Shown: one piece after another, positions 1-5,534 of the stretch
Numbering within the stretch: the first letter of the stretch is position 1
How the letters are laid out: every line of letters begins with the position of its first letter
NCBI GenBank assembly: GCA_022561415.1
Contig: JADFRH010000134.1
Location: 1-6,610 of the forward strand
Length of the DNA: 6,610 nt
Source of the DNA: Planctomycetota bacterium
GTDB taxonomy: Bacteria; Planctomycetota; Phycisphaerae; UBA1845
Direction of reading: 5' to 3'
Made by a program: the position numbers and the translations under genes
The notes under the pieces: model-generated
What the model was told of the DNA's origin: nothing
The model's database searches: none
What the model saw: only the letters and a program-made list of their open reading frames with translations

Positions 1-99
1 CTGGGAGGCCGGCCATGGTTGGGAGAGTTCCATCTGTTTGCCATCTACTGCCGGGCTCTTACAGAGGAGGAGGTCGGTCAGAACTTCGACGCGGGGCCG
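1..99 (+). repeat. Direct repeat copy 1, end of upstream LamG module
   Basis: These 99 bases are identical to 1030-1128, an offset of 1,029 bp, which is exactly 343 codons and keeps the reading frame. The match reaches the left edge and so probably continues outside the window. It diverges at base 100 (g against a), after which the linker is similar only at the protein level (GPDGGGVV against GPNAGGVV). Confidence 0.95.
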
Positions 100-1158
100 G
101 ATGGCGGGGGCGTGGTGTCGTCTGGTATCTCCATCGACAAGACACCGGACTTTCAGGCGGTGATCGGCGGCGCGAACGCGAGCTTCAATCTGATCGTTCA
201 GAACCCCGGTTCTTCAGATCTGAGCAACGTGATCGTCACCGATCCGGAGTGCGACACGCCCATTCTCTTTGTCGGCGGGGATGACAACGTAGACAGCTTG
301 CTACAGCCCGGTGAGACATGGGTTTACACCTGTACGGTGAATAACGTGACCGCCGATTTCACCAACACGGCCGATGTTCTGGCCGACGAGCCTGGTGGCG
401 GTACGGTTAGCGACTCTGATTCGGCAGACGTAACCGTCGTAGTCGTCGGCGACCGGGTACAGAGCGACCTGAAGTTGCTCTACACGTTCGAGGAGGGGTC
501 GGGGACCACGGTGACCGACGTCTCCAACGTGCTCCCGGCACTCGATCTGACCATTCAGGATCCCGGAGCCGTGACCTGGCTCCCCGGTGGCGGACTGTCC
601 GTCGACGCTCCGACGGTGCTGCTATCCGCGGGGGCGGCGGACAAGGTCATCGCCGCAAGCAAGGCAACGAACGAGATCACCCTGGAGGCCTGGATCAGAC
701 CAAGCAACGTCGTCCAGGACGGCCCGGCCCGAATCGCGACAAACTCATTGGATCCGACCACCCGATCAAACTTCCTACTGGGTCAGGGGCGCTGGGGATC
801 GCAACCCTCTGACGTGATCGACGTACGCCTGGCGACGACGACGCTGCAAACTTCGACATCAACGCCGCCGGGTTCGTTAACCGCGGATCTGCATCACGTC
901 GTCTACACGCGTGCCGCCGACGGAACGGTGACGATCTATATCGACGACGTTTCCGTGGCCACAAACAATGTTGGTGGCGATTTCTCGAATTGGAACGATG
1001 CCTTCGCGATGGCACTCGCTAACGAGCCGCTGGGAGGCCGGCCATGGTTGGGAGAGTTCCATCTGTTTGCCATCTACTGCCGGGCTCTTACAGAGGAGGA
1101 GGTCGGTCAGAACTTCGACGCGGGGCCGAACGCCGGTGGCGTTGTCGATCCGGACTAA
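1..1158 (+). CDS. Modular surface protein, DUF11 + LamG domains, 5' end outside window
   Basis: The frame is open from base 1, so only the C-terminal 385 codons are visible. Order: tail of one LamG-type (concanavalin A-like) domain in codons 1-33; a DUF11-type beta-sandwich, about 127-441, opening ISIDKTPD and holding the paired PECDTP and WVYTCTV cysteines; then a complete LamG-type domain, about 466-1128, from LKLLYTFEEGSG through EAWIRPSN, HHVVYTR and TIYIDDVSV to FHLFAIYCRALTEEEV. It ends in GGVVDPD with no membrane anchor, PEP-CTERM or sorting signal. Such proteins are normally secreted and bind carbohydrate or mediate adhesion; the ligand cannot be told here. The two LamG tails are identical in DNA over 99 bp, which indicates a recent internal duplication or gene conversion. 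An internal TTG at 19 is not a credible start because the frame and the homology both continue to the edge. Confidence 0.85.
   Translation: MGGRPWLGEFHLFAIYCRALTEEEVGQNFDAGPDGGGVVSSGISIDKTPDFQAVIGGANASFNLIVQNPGSSDLSNVIVTDPECDTPILFVGGDDNVDSLLQPGETWVYTCTVNNVTADFTNTADVLADEPGGGTVSDSDSADVTVVVVGDRVQSDLKLLYTFEEGSGTTVTDVSNVLPALDLTIQDPGAVTWLPGGGLSVDAPTVLLSAGAADKVIAASKATNEITLEAWIRPSNVVQDGPARIATNSLDPTTRSNFLLGQGRWGSQPSDVIDVRLATTTLQTSTSTPPGSLTADLHHVVYTRAADGTVTIYIDDVSVATNNVGGDFSNWNDAFAMALANEPLGGRPWLGEFHLFAIYCRALTEEEVGQNFDAGPNAGGVVDPD
1030..1128 (+). repeat. Direct repeat copy 2, end of last LamG module
   Basis: This is the second copy of the 99-bp identical segment, encoding the end of the terminal LamG domain from LGGRPWLGEF to QNFDAGP. 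Absence of any synonymous change in 33 codons points to recent duplication or ongoing gene conversion rather than selection on the protein alone. Confidence 0.95.
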
Positions 1159-1465
1159 CTCACAATGGTCGAGGTCGCGCTAGGCGTCGCGCCGGCCCTG
1201 GCGACGTGCTCAAGAGGAAAGGGTGTCGGGAAGAGTTTTGACGGTCATTTTGAGGGCGACCTCCTGAACGTAGCGTGATGTTCGGCCCCAGGCGGTCAGC
1301 GACACGAGCATTCCAGCGCGTCTCCCCCCTGCGGCACACCCGGAACGTGTTACGGCCGCACCTGCGCCGATGCCGCTTCGCCAATCAAGAAACCTGTGCT
1401 GAGAGCTAAGTGCTGCCCGGCGGCGACTTGGCGCACGCGGACGCACCGCACACACTGTCTGGGCA
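1159..1465. other. Intergenic region, no recognisable gene
   Basis: About 307 bp separate the surface protein from the E1-like gene. Shortly after the stop is a modest inverted repeat, CGTCGC at 1185-1190 with GCGACG at 1201-1206, a 6-bp stem with a 10-nt loop and no following T run, so at best a weak terminator. The minus strand is open from 1656 to 1210, but its first part is antisense to the next gene and the remainder (ending in ALKMTVKTLPDTLSS) matches no family I recognise; a decayed mobile-element end is possible but unsupported. I see no convincing promoter for the downstream gene. Confidence 0.5.
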
Positions 1466-2536
1466 ATGCCCGACCCACAAACAAGCGCAGGCGCCGGCGG
1501 CGACGACCTTGCCCGGTATTCCCGGCAGATTCTGTTCGACAAGATCGGCCAGGAAGGCCAGCGCCGTTTGGGCGAAGCCCGCGTCGTCCTCATCGGCTGC
1601 GGGGCGCTCGGCACCGTGCTGGCCAACACGCTGGTACGCGCGGGCGTGGGGTTCATGCGAATCTGCGACCGCGACTACATCGAACTGAACAACCTACAAC
1701 GCCAGGTTCTTTTCGATGAGGCCGACATCGCCGCCGGCCTGCCCAAGGCGGAGGCCGCCGCCGCCAAGCTCCGCCGCATCAACAGCGACGTCACCGTCGA
1801 GCCCGTCGTCGTCGACATCAACCACACCAACATCGAGCGCCTCGCCGACGGCGCCGACCTCATCCTCGACGGAACCGACAACTTCGAGACGCGCTATCTC
1901 ATCAACGACCTGGCCGTCAAGACCGACCGCCCCTGGATCTACGGCGCCGTAATCTCCGCGACCGGGCTTTGCATGACCATTATCCCTCACGATACGCCCT
2001 GCCTCCGCTGCCTGTTCGAGGAGGCCCCGCCCCCCGAAATGAACCCGACGTGCGACACGGCCGGCGTGCTCGGACCGGCGGTCAATCTGGTGGCAAGCCT
2101 GCAGGCGATCGAGGCCATCAAGCTCCTGACCGGACGTCGAGACGAGATCAATCGCCATCTCATTCACCTCGACGCCTGGACCGGACGCTTCGTCAACATG
2201 AAGGTCGCCTCGGCCCGCGAAAAAGGCGACTGCCCCTGCTGCAAGCGACATGAGTTCCCCTATCTCGACGGCCAACGCGCGTCGACCACCACGACGCTGT
2301 GCGGGCATGACGCCGTGCAGATCAGCCCCCCCACCAGCGAGCGGGTCGACTTCGCCACCCTCGCCGGGAAGCTGGAACCCGTGGCCGACGGACCGGTCAC
2401 GCACAATCAATACATGCTCCGCGCCGCAATCGGTGACATCGAACTGACCCTTTTCCCCGACGGTCGAGCGATCATCAAAGGAACCGGCGACGTGGACAAG
2501 GCCCGTTCCATCTACGCAAAGTATCTTGGTGCGTAG
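1466..2536 (+). CDS. ThiF/MoeB/HesA-type E1-like adenylyltransferase
   Basis: This 356-aa protein is an E1-like enzyme that adenylates the C-terminal glycine of a ubiquitin-like sulfur carrier (ThiS, MoaD or CysO type) with ATP before thiocarboxylate formation. Visible: opening RYSRQILFDKIG (17-28), nucleotide loop GCGALG (44-49), Asp68 in ICDRD, LQRQ (77-80), Lys94 in GLPKAE, and DGTDNFETRYLIND (135-148). Two CxxC pairs, Cys179/Cys182 and Cys256/Cys259, should bind structural zinc. Cys196 in NPTCDTAGV aligns with the cysteine that in ThiF forms the carrier linkage. Beyond about residue 275 is a C-terminal extension (CGHDAVQI to FPDGRAIIKGTGD and YAKYLG) that I recall from Bacillus-type ThiF/MoeB proteins; it is not a rhodanese domain. 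ATG 1466 fits the family start, though no clear Shine-Dalgarno precedes it. The downstream JAMM protease and cysteine synthase favour cysteine synthesis, but thiamine or molybdopterin synthesis cannot be excluded. Confidence 0.92.
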   Translation: MPDPQTSAGAGGDDLARYSRQILFDKIGQEGQRRLGEARVVLIGCGALGTVLANTLVRAGVGFMRICDRDYIELNNLQRQVLFDEADIAAGLPKAEAAAAKLRRINSDVTVEPVVVDINHTNIERLADGADLILDGTDNFETRYLINDLAVKTDRPWIYGAVISATGLCMTIIPHDTPCLRCLFEEAPPPEMNPTCDTAGVLGPAVNLVASLQAIEAIKLLTGRRDEINRHLIHLDAWTGRFVNMKVASAREKGDCPCCKRHEFPYLDGQRASTTTTLCGHDAVQISPPTSERVDFATLAGKLEPVADGPVTHNQYMLRAAIGDIELTLFPDGRAIIKGTGDVDKARSIYAKYLGA

Positions 2537-2538
2537 TT

Positions 2539-2593
2539 GTCAGTCGTCAGTAATCAGTTGTCAGTCCCGGCGCGCCGGGATCAGCTTTCAGTG
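2539..2593 (+). repeat. Heptamer (NTCAGTN) array interrupted by a GC palindrome
   Basis: Starting two bases after the E1-like gene stop are four head-to-tail heptamers: GTCAGTC, GTCAGTA, ATCAGTT and GTCAGTC (2539-2566). A perfect 16-bp palindrome, TCCCGGCGCGCCGGGA (2565-2580), follows, and two degenerate heptamers, ATCAGCT and TTCAGTG (2580-2593), come after it. TCAGT therefore recurs every 7 bp on one side, with the related pattern resuming beyond the palindrome. It looks like a dispersed heptamer repeat of the kind called STRR in cyanobacteria. The palindrome could also fold as a short hairpin in the transcript; there is no T run, so it is not a standard terminator. Confidence 0.8.
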
Positions 2594-2625
2594 GGAACCG
2601 GAGGCTGCGGCCGAGCCTGCGTGTC

Positions 2626-3048
2626 ATGAGCCTCTACATCCGTCAAACCGATCTCGACCGGCTCCTTGGGGAGACGCGGGCGGCGCTTCCCGAGGAATGC
2701 TGCGGGCTGCTCATCGGTCGGCGCGAGGGAGGCGACACACATGTCGACTGCATCATTCGGGCCGGCAACATCGCCAAAGGCGACAGATCGAAAAACTACC
2801 AGATTGATTGGCGGACGCTCTTTGAAACCGTTCGGCGAGTCCGAAACGATCAGAAAGAAATCATCGGCTTCTACCATTCGCACCCCGACGGGTCCGCCAA
2901 GCCTTCGACCACCGACACCGAGTCGGCCTGGATCGACCACGCGTACATCATTGTTCCGGCCGGCAAACACCGGCAATCCGCTCCCGTGAGTTGGCGGATT
3001 CCCGCCGGCGGTACCCGATTCGAAAAGGAACGGATCGTCGTTGGCTAG
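2626..3048 (+). CDS. JAMM/MPN+ metallopeptidase, Mec-like (M67)
   Basis: This 140-aa single-domain protein is a zinc isopeptidase-type enzyme. All JAMM residues are present: Glu24 in PEECCGLLIG, His84 and His86 in FYHSHP, then Ser94 and Asp97, giving the exact H-S-H-x7-S-x2-D spacing, with SAW following. In mycobacteria the homologous Mec cleaves newly made cysteine from the C-terminus of the carrier CysO; other relatives process or remove ubiquitin-like proteins. Position between an E1-like gene and cysK supports the Mec role, which is inference from context. It lies 89 bp after the E1-like gene, across the heptamer repeat. ATG 2626 gives the normal family N-terminus; the purine-rich GGAGG near 2600 is too distant to be a good ribosome binding site, so translation may be modest. 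Adjacent Cys25 and Cys26 beside the catalytic Glu are notable; the family usually has only the second. Confidence 0.9.
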   Translation: MSLYIRQTDLDRLLGETRAALPEECCGLLIGRREGGDTHVDCIIRAGNIAKGDRSKNYQIDWRTLFETVRRVRNDQKEIIGFYHSHPDGSAKPSTTDTESAWIDHAYIIVPAGKHRQSAPVSWRIPAGGTRFEKERIVVG

Positions 3049-3090
3049 ATGTCGGAAGTGCCCGCTTCGTACCGGTTCCGCAGCGCGACG

Positions 3091-3129
3091 CGTCCCCCGC
3101 CCTTCGCTTCTGGCGAAGGGCGGGGGACG
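3091..3129 (+). terminator. 17-bp perfect hairpin after the JAMM gene, terminator-like
   Basis: The arms 3091-3107 (CGTCCCCCGCCCTTCGC) and 3113-3129 are perfectly complementary, with a 5-nt loop TTCTG. It sits 42 bp after the JAMM stop and 63 bp before the cysK promoter, where a terminator would separate the two units. No T run follows, so it may instead stabilise the 3' end of the mRNA, act as a factor-assisted or bidirectional terminator, or be a dispersed palindromic element. Confidence 0.6.
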
Positions 3130-3192
3130 GATACGACGCTCAATTAACTGGTTGGAGGCCGAGCGATGCCGAGCCACCTTCGTCGATTCCGA

Positions 3193-3221
3193 TTGACACC
3201 CGTCCGGTGAATTCCTATGCT
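3193..3221 (+). promoter_or_regulatory. Sigma-70-type promoter for cysK
   Basis: A perfect -35 box, TTGACA (3193-3198), and TATGCT (3216-3221) are separated by the ideal 17 bp. Transcription would start near 3228, giving a leader of about 50 nt. The -10 box contains the upstream ATG at 3217, so that ATG would not be in the transcript. Confidence 0.72.
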
Positions 3222-3267
3222 GAGCCCTCGGCATTCCGGGAATTGGGAATCAAAGGCTGAACCGTTC

Positions 3268-3273
3268 AGGAGG
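3268..3273 (+). promoter_or_regulatory. Shine-Dalgarno AGGAGG setting the cysK start
   Basis: A consensus AGGAGG lies 6 nt before ATG 3280. It fixes the start there rather than at the in-frame ATG 3217, which would add 21 residues without family similarity and lies in the promoter. It is the strongest ribosome binding site in the window. Confidence 0.88.
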
Positions 3274-3279
3274 TCTCTC

Positions 3280-4221
3280 ATGGGAACTATGCATGGCAAC
3301 ATCATGGGCGCCATCGGGCGAACGCCGCTGGTTCGCGTCGATCGCTTGATGGACACACCCGCGACCATCTGCTGTAAGCTCGAGTTCTACAATCCACTTT
3401 CGAGCGTCAAGGATCGCATCGGGCACGCCATGATCTTGGCCGGCGAGAAGGACGGGCGCATCGGCGCCGACACCCTGATCGTGGAGCCCACGTCCGGCAA
3501 CACCGGAATCTCGCTCGCGTTCATCTGCGCCGTCAAGGGTTACAAGCTGACCCTGACCATGCCCGAGAGCATGTCCGTCGAGCGTCGAACGATCCTCAAA
3601 GCGCTGGGGGCAACGCTCGCCCTGACGCCGGCAGCCGAAGGCATGAACGGCGCGATCGCGGCCGCCGAGGAGCTCGTCAAGAGCACCCCGAACTCCTTCA
3701 TGCCGCAGCAGTTCAACAACCCCGCCAACCCGGAGATTCATCGACAGACCACCGCCCAGGAGATATGGGACGACACCGACGGCAAGGCGGACATTCTGAT
3801 CTCCGGCGTCGGCACCGGCGGGACGATCACCGGCGTGGGCGAAGTCATCAAGTCGCGCAAGCCCTCGTTTCAGTGCTACGCCGTCGAGCCCGAGGGCTCC
3901 CCCGTGATTACCCAGGCGCGAGAAGGCAAACCGCTCGAGCCCGGTAAACACATGATCCAGGGCATCGGCGCCGGTTTCATCCCCGGCGTATTAAACGTCG
4001 ATATCATCGACGATGTTGTCCGCGTTTCCAACGACGATGCGATCGCCTGGGCACGAAAGGCCGCAGAAACCGAAGGGCTTCTCTGCGGCATCTCGTCCGG
4101 CGCCGCTCTGTGTGCGGCCGACCGCGTCGCCCGAATGCCGGAAAACAAGGGCAAACTCATTGTCGTCGTGCTTCCCAGTGGCGGTGATCGATACCTCTCG
4201 ACACCGTTGTACGCCCAGTAA
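3280..4221 (+). CDS. cysK: Cysteine synthase A (O-acetylserine sulfhydrylase)
   Basis: The 313-aa product is a fold-type II PLP enzyme making L-cysteine from O-acetylserine and sulfide or a carrier-bound sulfur. Signatures: [14 protein letters not shown] (7-20), Lys44 in NPLSSVKDR as the PLP Schiff-base lysine, the substrate loop EPTSGNTG (69-76), [14 protein letters not shown] (141-154), the phosphate loop [10 protein letters not shown] (176-185), [10 protein letters not shown] (226-235) and GISSGAA (270-276). Length and motifs match CysK; the GTGGTITG loop and IQGIGAGF are CysK-like, so the name is firm at family level. Mycobacterial CysM, which uses O-phosphoserine and CysO thiocarboxylate, belongs to the same fold, so the true sulfur donor is open. 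Its own promoter and strong ribosome binding site suggest high, partly independent expression. It is cytoplasmic. Confidence 0.95.
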   Translation: MGTMHGNIMGAIGRTPLVRVDRLMDTPATICCKLEFYNPLSSVKDRIGHAMILAGEKDGRIGADTLIVEPTSGNTGISLAFICAVKGYKLTLTMPESMSVERRTILKALGATLALTPAAEGMNGAIAAAEELVKSTPNSFMPQQFNNPANPEIHRQTTAQEIWDDTDGKADILISGVGTGGTITGVGEVIKSRKPSFQCYAVEPEGSPVITQAREGKPLEPGKHMIQGIGAGFIPGVLNVDIIDDVVRVSNDDAIAWARKAAETEGLLCGISSGAALCAADRVARMPENKGKLIVVVLPSGGDRYLSTPLYAQ

Positions 4222-4310
4222 TCCGCAGGGAGGCCCGCGGCGCGTGACAACGCCGACGGATCAAGAGACCGGATCGCTTCACAGCGCCGGCGACACGGCA
4301 TGAGAACTGC

Positions 4311-5147
4311 ATGACAGGGGAATGGGGCACGGCTCACCGATCCACCTCGCCGGTCGTCGTACGTACGATCGACGTGGCGCTGCGCGATCTTCCACCGGCC
4401 CTCGCCGGGCTGCGCATCGCGCACGTTTCGGATTTTCATTTTGGACGATGGGACCGTGTCACCGCATGCACGCAGGAAATCCTGCTCTCGCTCGATTACG
4501 ACTGGCTCGCCGCTACCGGAGACTTCGGGACGCGCTTGAGGCGTTGGCGTCGTTCCGCGGAGATCGCCAAACGATTCTTCGAGCCCCTCGCACAGCACCG
4601 GCCCACCTTCGCCGTTCTCGGCAATCACGACGATCTCCGCCTGGCAGCAGCCGGGATTCCGGTTCGCTTCCTGTGCAACGAGTCCGTGCCAATCGATCAC
4701 AACGGTGCCCGCGTCGCCATCGCCGGTGTCGATCAAACACTCCTGGGCACCGAAGATATCGGTGCCGCACTGAGCGAGCCATCCCCGTGTGACGTACGGA
4801 TCCTGCTGGCACACTACCCCTCCACGGCCTACCGCCTCCCCGCGGAGCGGGTCGACCTTCAGCTCTCGGGACACACGCACGGCGGTCAGATACGTGTGCC
4901 GTTTTTCGGGTGCCTTTGGACCCACGATGCGATTCCGACCCGTCTGGCACGCGGTCTCCATTCGATCGCAGGAACACAGGTACACGTGAGTCCGGGAATC
5001 GGGGTGTCGCCGCCGATCCCTGTTCGACTCAACTGCCCCGCCGAAATCACCGTTCTAACCCTCGTACCGGTCGAATCGGCCCAAGAAGATCGACGTCCGG
5101 AAATAGCCGCCATCCCCGCCATCGCGGCCGGGTGCGGGCAGGTTTGA
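4311..5147 (+). CDS. Calcineurin-like metallophosphoesterase, YaeI/YkuE group
   Basis: The 278-aa protein has every metal-binding block of the family: Asp41 and His43 in SDFHFG, Asp71 in ATGDFG, GNHDD with Asn105 and His106, His168 in LLAHYPS, and His188 and His190 in SGHTHGGQI. The preceding LAGLRIAHVSD and the GHTHGGQIRVPFFG stretch are typical of YaeI/YkuE-like enzymes, some of which act on phospholipids or UDP-diacylglucosamine; the substrate here is unknown. Unlike many relatives it shows no N-terminal signal peptide or membrane anchor, so it is probably cytoplasmic or peripheral. The second block is GDFG where the group usually has GDxVD. ATG 4311 lacks a clear Shine-Dalgarno. The frame is open back to a stop at 4245-4247, so another start is possible but no better one is seen. 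It begins 89 bp after cysK with no terminator between, so cotranscription is plausible. Confidence 0.88.
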   Translation: MTGEWGTAHRSTSPVVVRTIDVALRDLPPALAGLRIAHVSDFHFGRWDRVTACTQEILLSLDYDWLAATGDFGTRLRRWRRSAEIAKRFFEPLAQHRPTFAVLGNHDDLRLAAAGIPVRFLCNESVPIDHNGARVAIAGVDQTLLGTEDIGAALSEPSPCDVRILLAHYPSTAYRLPAERVDLQLSGHTHGGQIRVPFFGCLWTHDAIPTRLARGLHSIAGTQVHVSPGIGVSPPIPVRLNCPAEITVLTLVPVESAQEDRRPEIAAIPAIAAGCGQV

Positions 5148-5173
5148 CCCGACACTGGCTGGAGGAATATACT
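5144..5173 (+). promoter_or_regulatory. Candidate sigma-70-type promoter at the metallophosphoesterase stop
   Basis: TTGACC (5144-5149), overlapping the stop codon, and TATACT (5168-5173) are 18 bp apart, each one base from consensus. Transcription would begin near 5180. No sizeable gene follows for about 350 bp, so it would drive either the kinase with a long leader or a small RNA. Confidence 0.5.
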
Positions 5174-5534
5174 GCACGGTTGAGCGCGGAGGTCTAGGAA
5201 GGCATGTGAACGACCTGCGGTTTTTGTAGGCCGTCTATTCTGTCCTTATTCACTAGTCCCCCCATTTCCGTGTGCCGGTTATGATCTCCGCGATCAAGCG
5301 ACATCGACCAGCGTCAGACGGAGCATGACACTCGGGCACAGGCGAAAAAAGCAGTTTAATTTGACAACTCGTGGGGCTCGGCGTTTTGCCGAGCACCGGC
5401 CGGGCCAAAGTGCATGTGCGCTGGCCGACGCCGGTAGAGCCGGCTTGCCGGACGGACGAGCGTCCGCGGGTTCGCCGTCATCGGCATGTCCCGTCATCAC
5501 GACTGGGCACCCGGTGCTTTGACATACAACGATC
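5148..5534. other. 387-bp leader or spacer before the kinase, no protein gene recognised
   Basis: After the candidate promoter come GGAGG (5188-5192) and AGGAAGG (5196-5202). The latter stands just before an ATG-TGA pair at 5204-5209 and an overlapping seven-codon frame from GTG 5206 to TAG 5229. Further on is a 7-bp hairpin, GCTCGGC 5376-5382 with GCCGAGC 5388-5394 (loop GTTTT), and a 5-bp one, GCCGG 5430-5434 with CCGGC 5440-5444. A lone TTGACA at 5361 has no good -10 partner. The AT-rich part, about 5220-5275 and 5340-5366, contrasts with its GC-rich surroundings. Open frames here resemble no family I know. Confidence 0.45.

Noticed and set aside
1210..1400. Minus-strand stretch considered as a transposase remnant
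   Set aside because: No catalytic motif, terminal inverted repeat or target duplication could be seen.
1694..2410. 238-codon minus-strand open frame opposite the E1-like gene
   Set aside because: Gly/Val/Asp-rich antisense composition without recognisable domains, fully covered by the E1-like gene.
2991..3260. Open frame in the JAMM-cysK gap considered as a ThiS/CysO-like carrier
   Set aside because: It starts inside the JAMM gene, crosses the hairpin and promoter, ends in RELGIKG rather than Gly-Gly, and has no ubiquitin-like pattern.
3250..3951. 233-codon minus-strand open frame opposite cysK
   Set aside because: Antisense to strongly conserved CysK motifs and without a recognisable domain.
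4244..4303. 19-codon frame from GTG with GGGAGG upstream, just before the phosphoesterase
   Set aside because: Spacing to the Shine-Dalgarno-like site is about 10 nt and the peptide has no feature of a known leader; not strong enough to list as a gene.
3876..4985. 369-codon open frame on the minus strand across cysK and the phosphoesterase
   Set aside because: It is antisense to two well-supported genes and its translation shows no family motif; long antisense frames are common in high-GC DNA.
5361..5389. Second promoter with TTGACA at 5361
   Set aside because: At 16-18 bp spacing the -10 region reads GTTTTGCC, a poor match, and it overlaps a hairpin.
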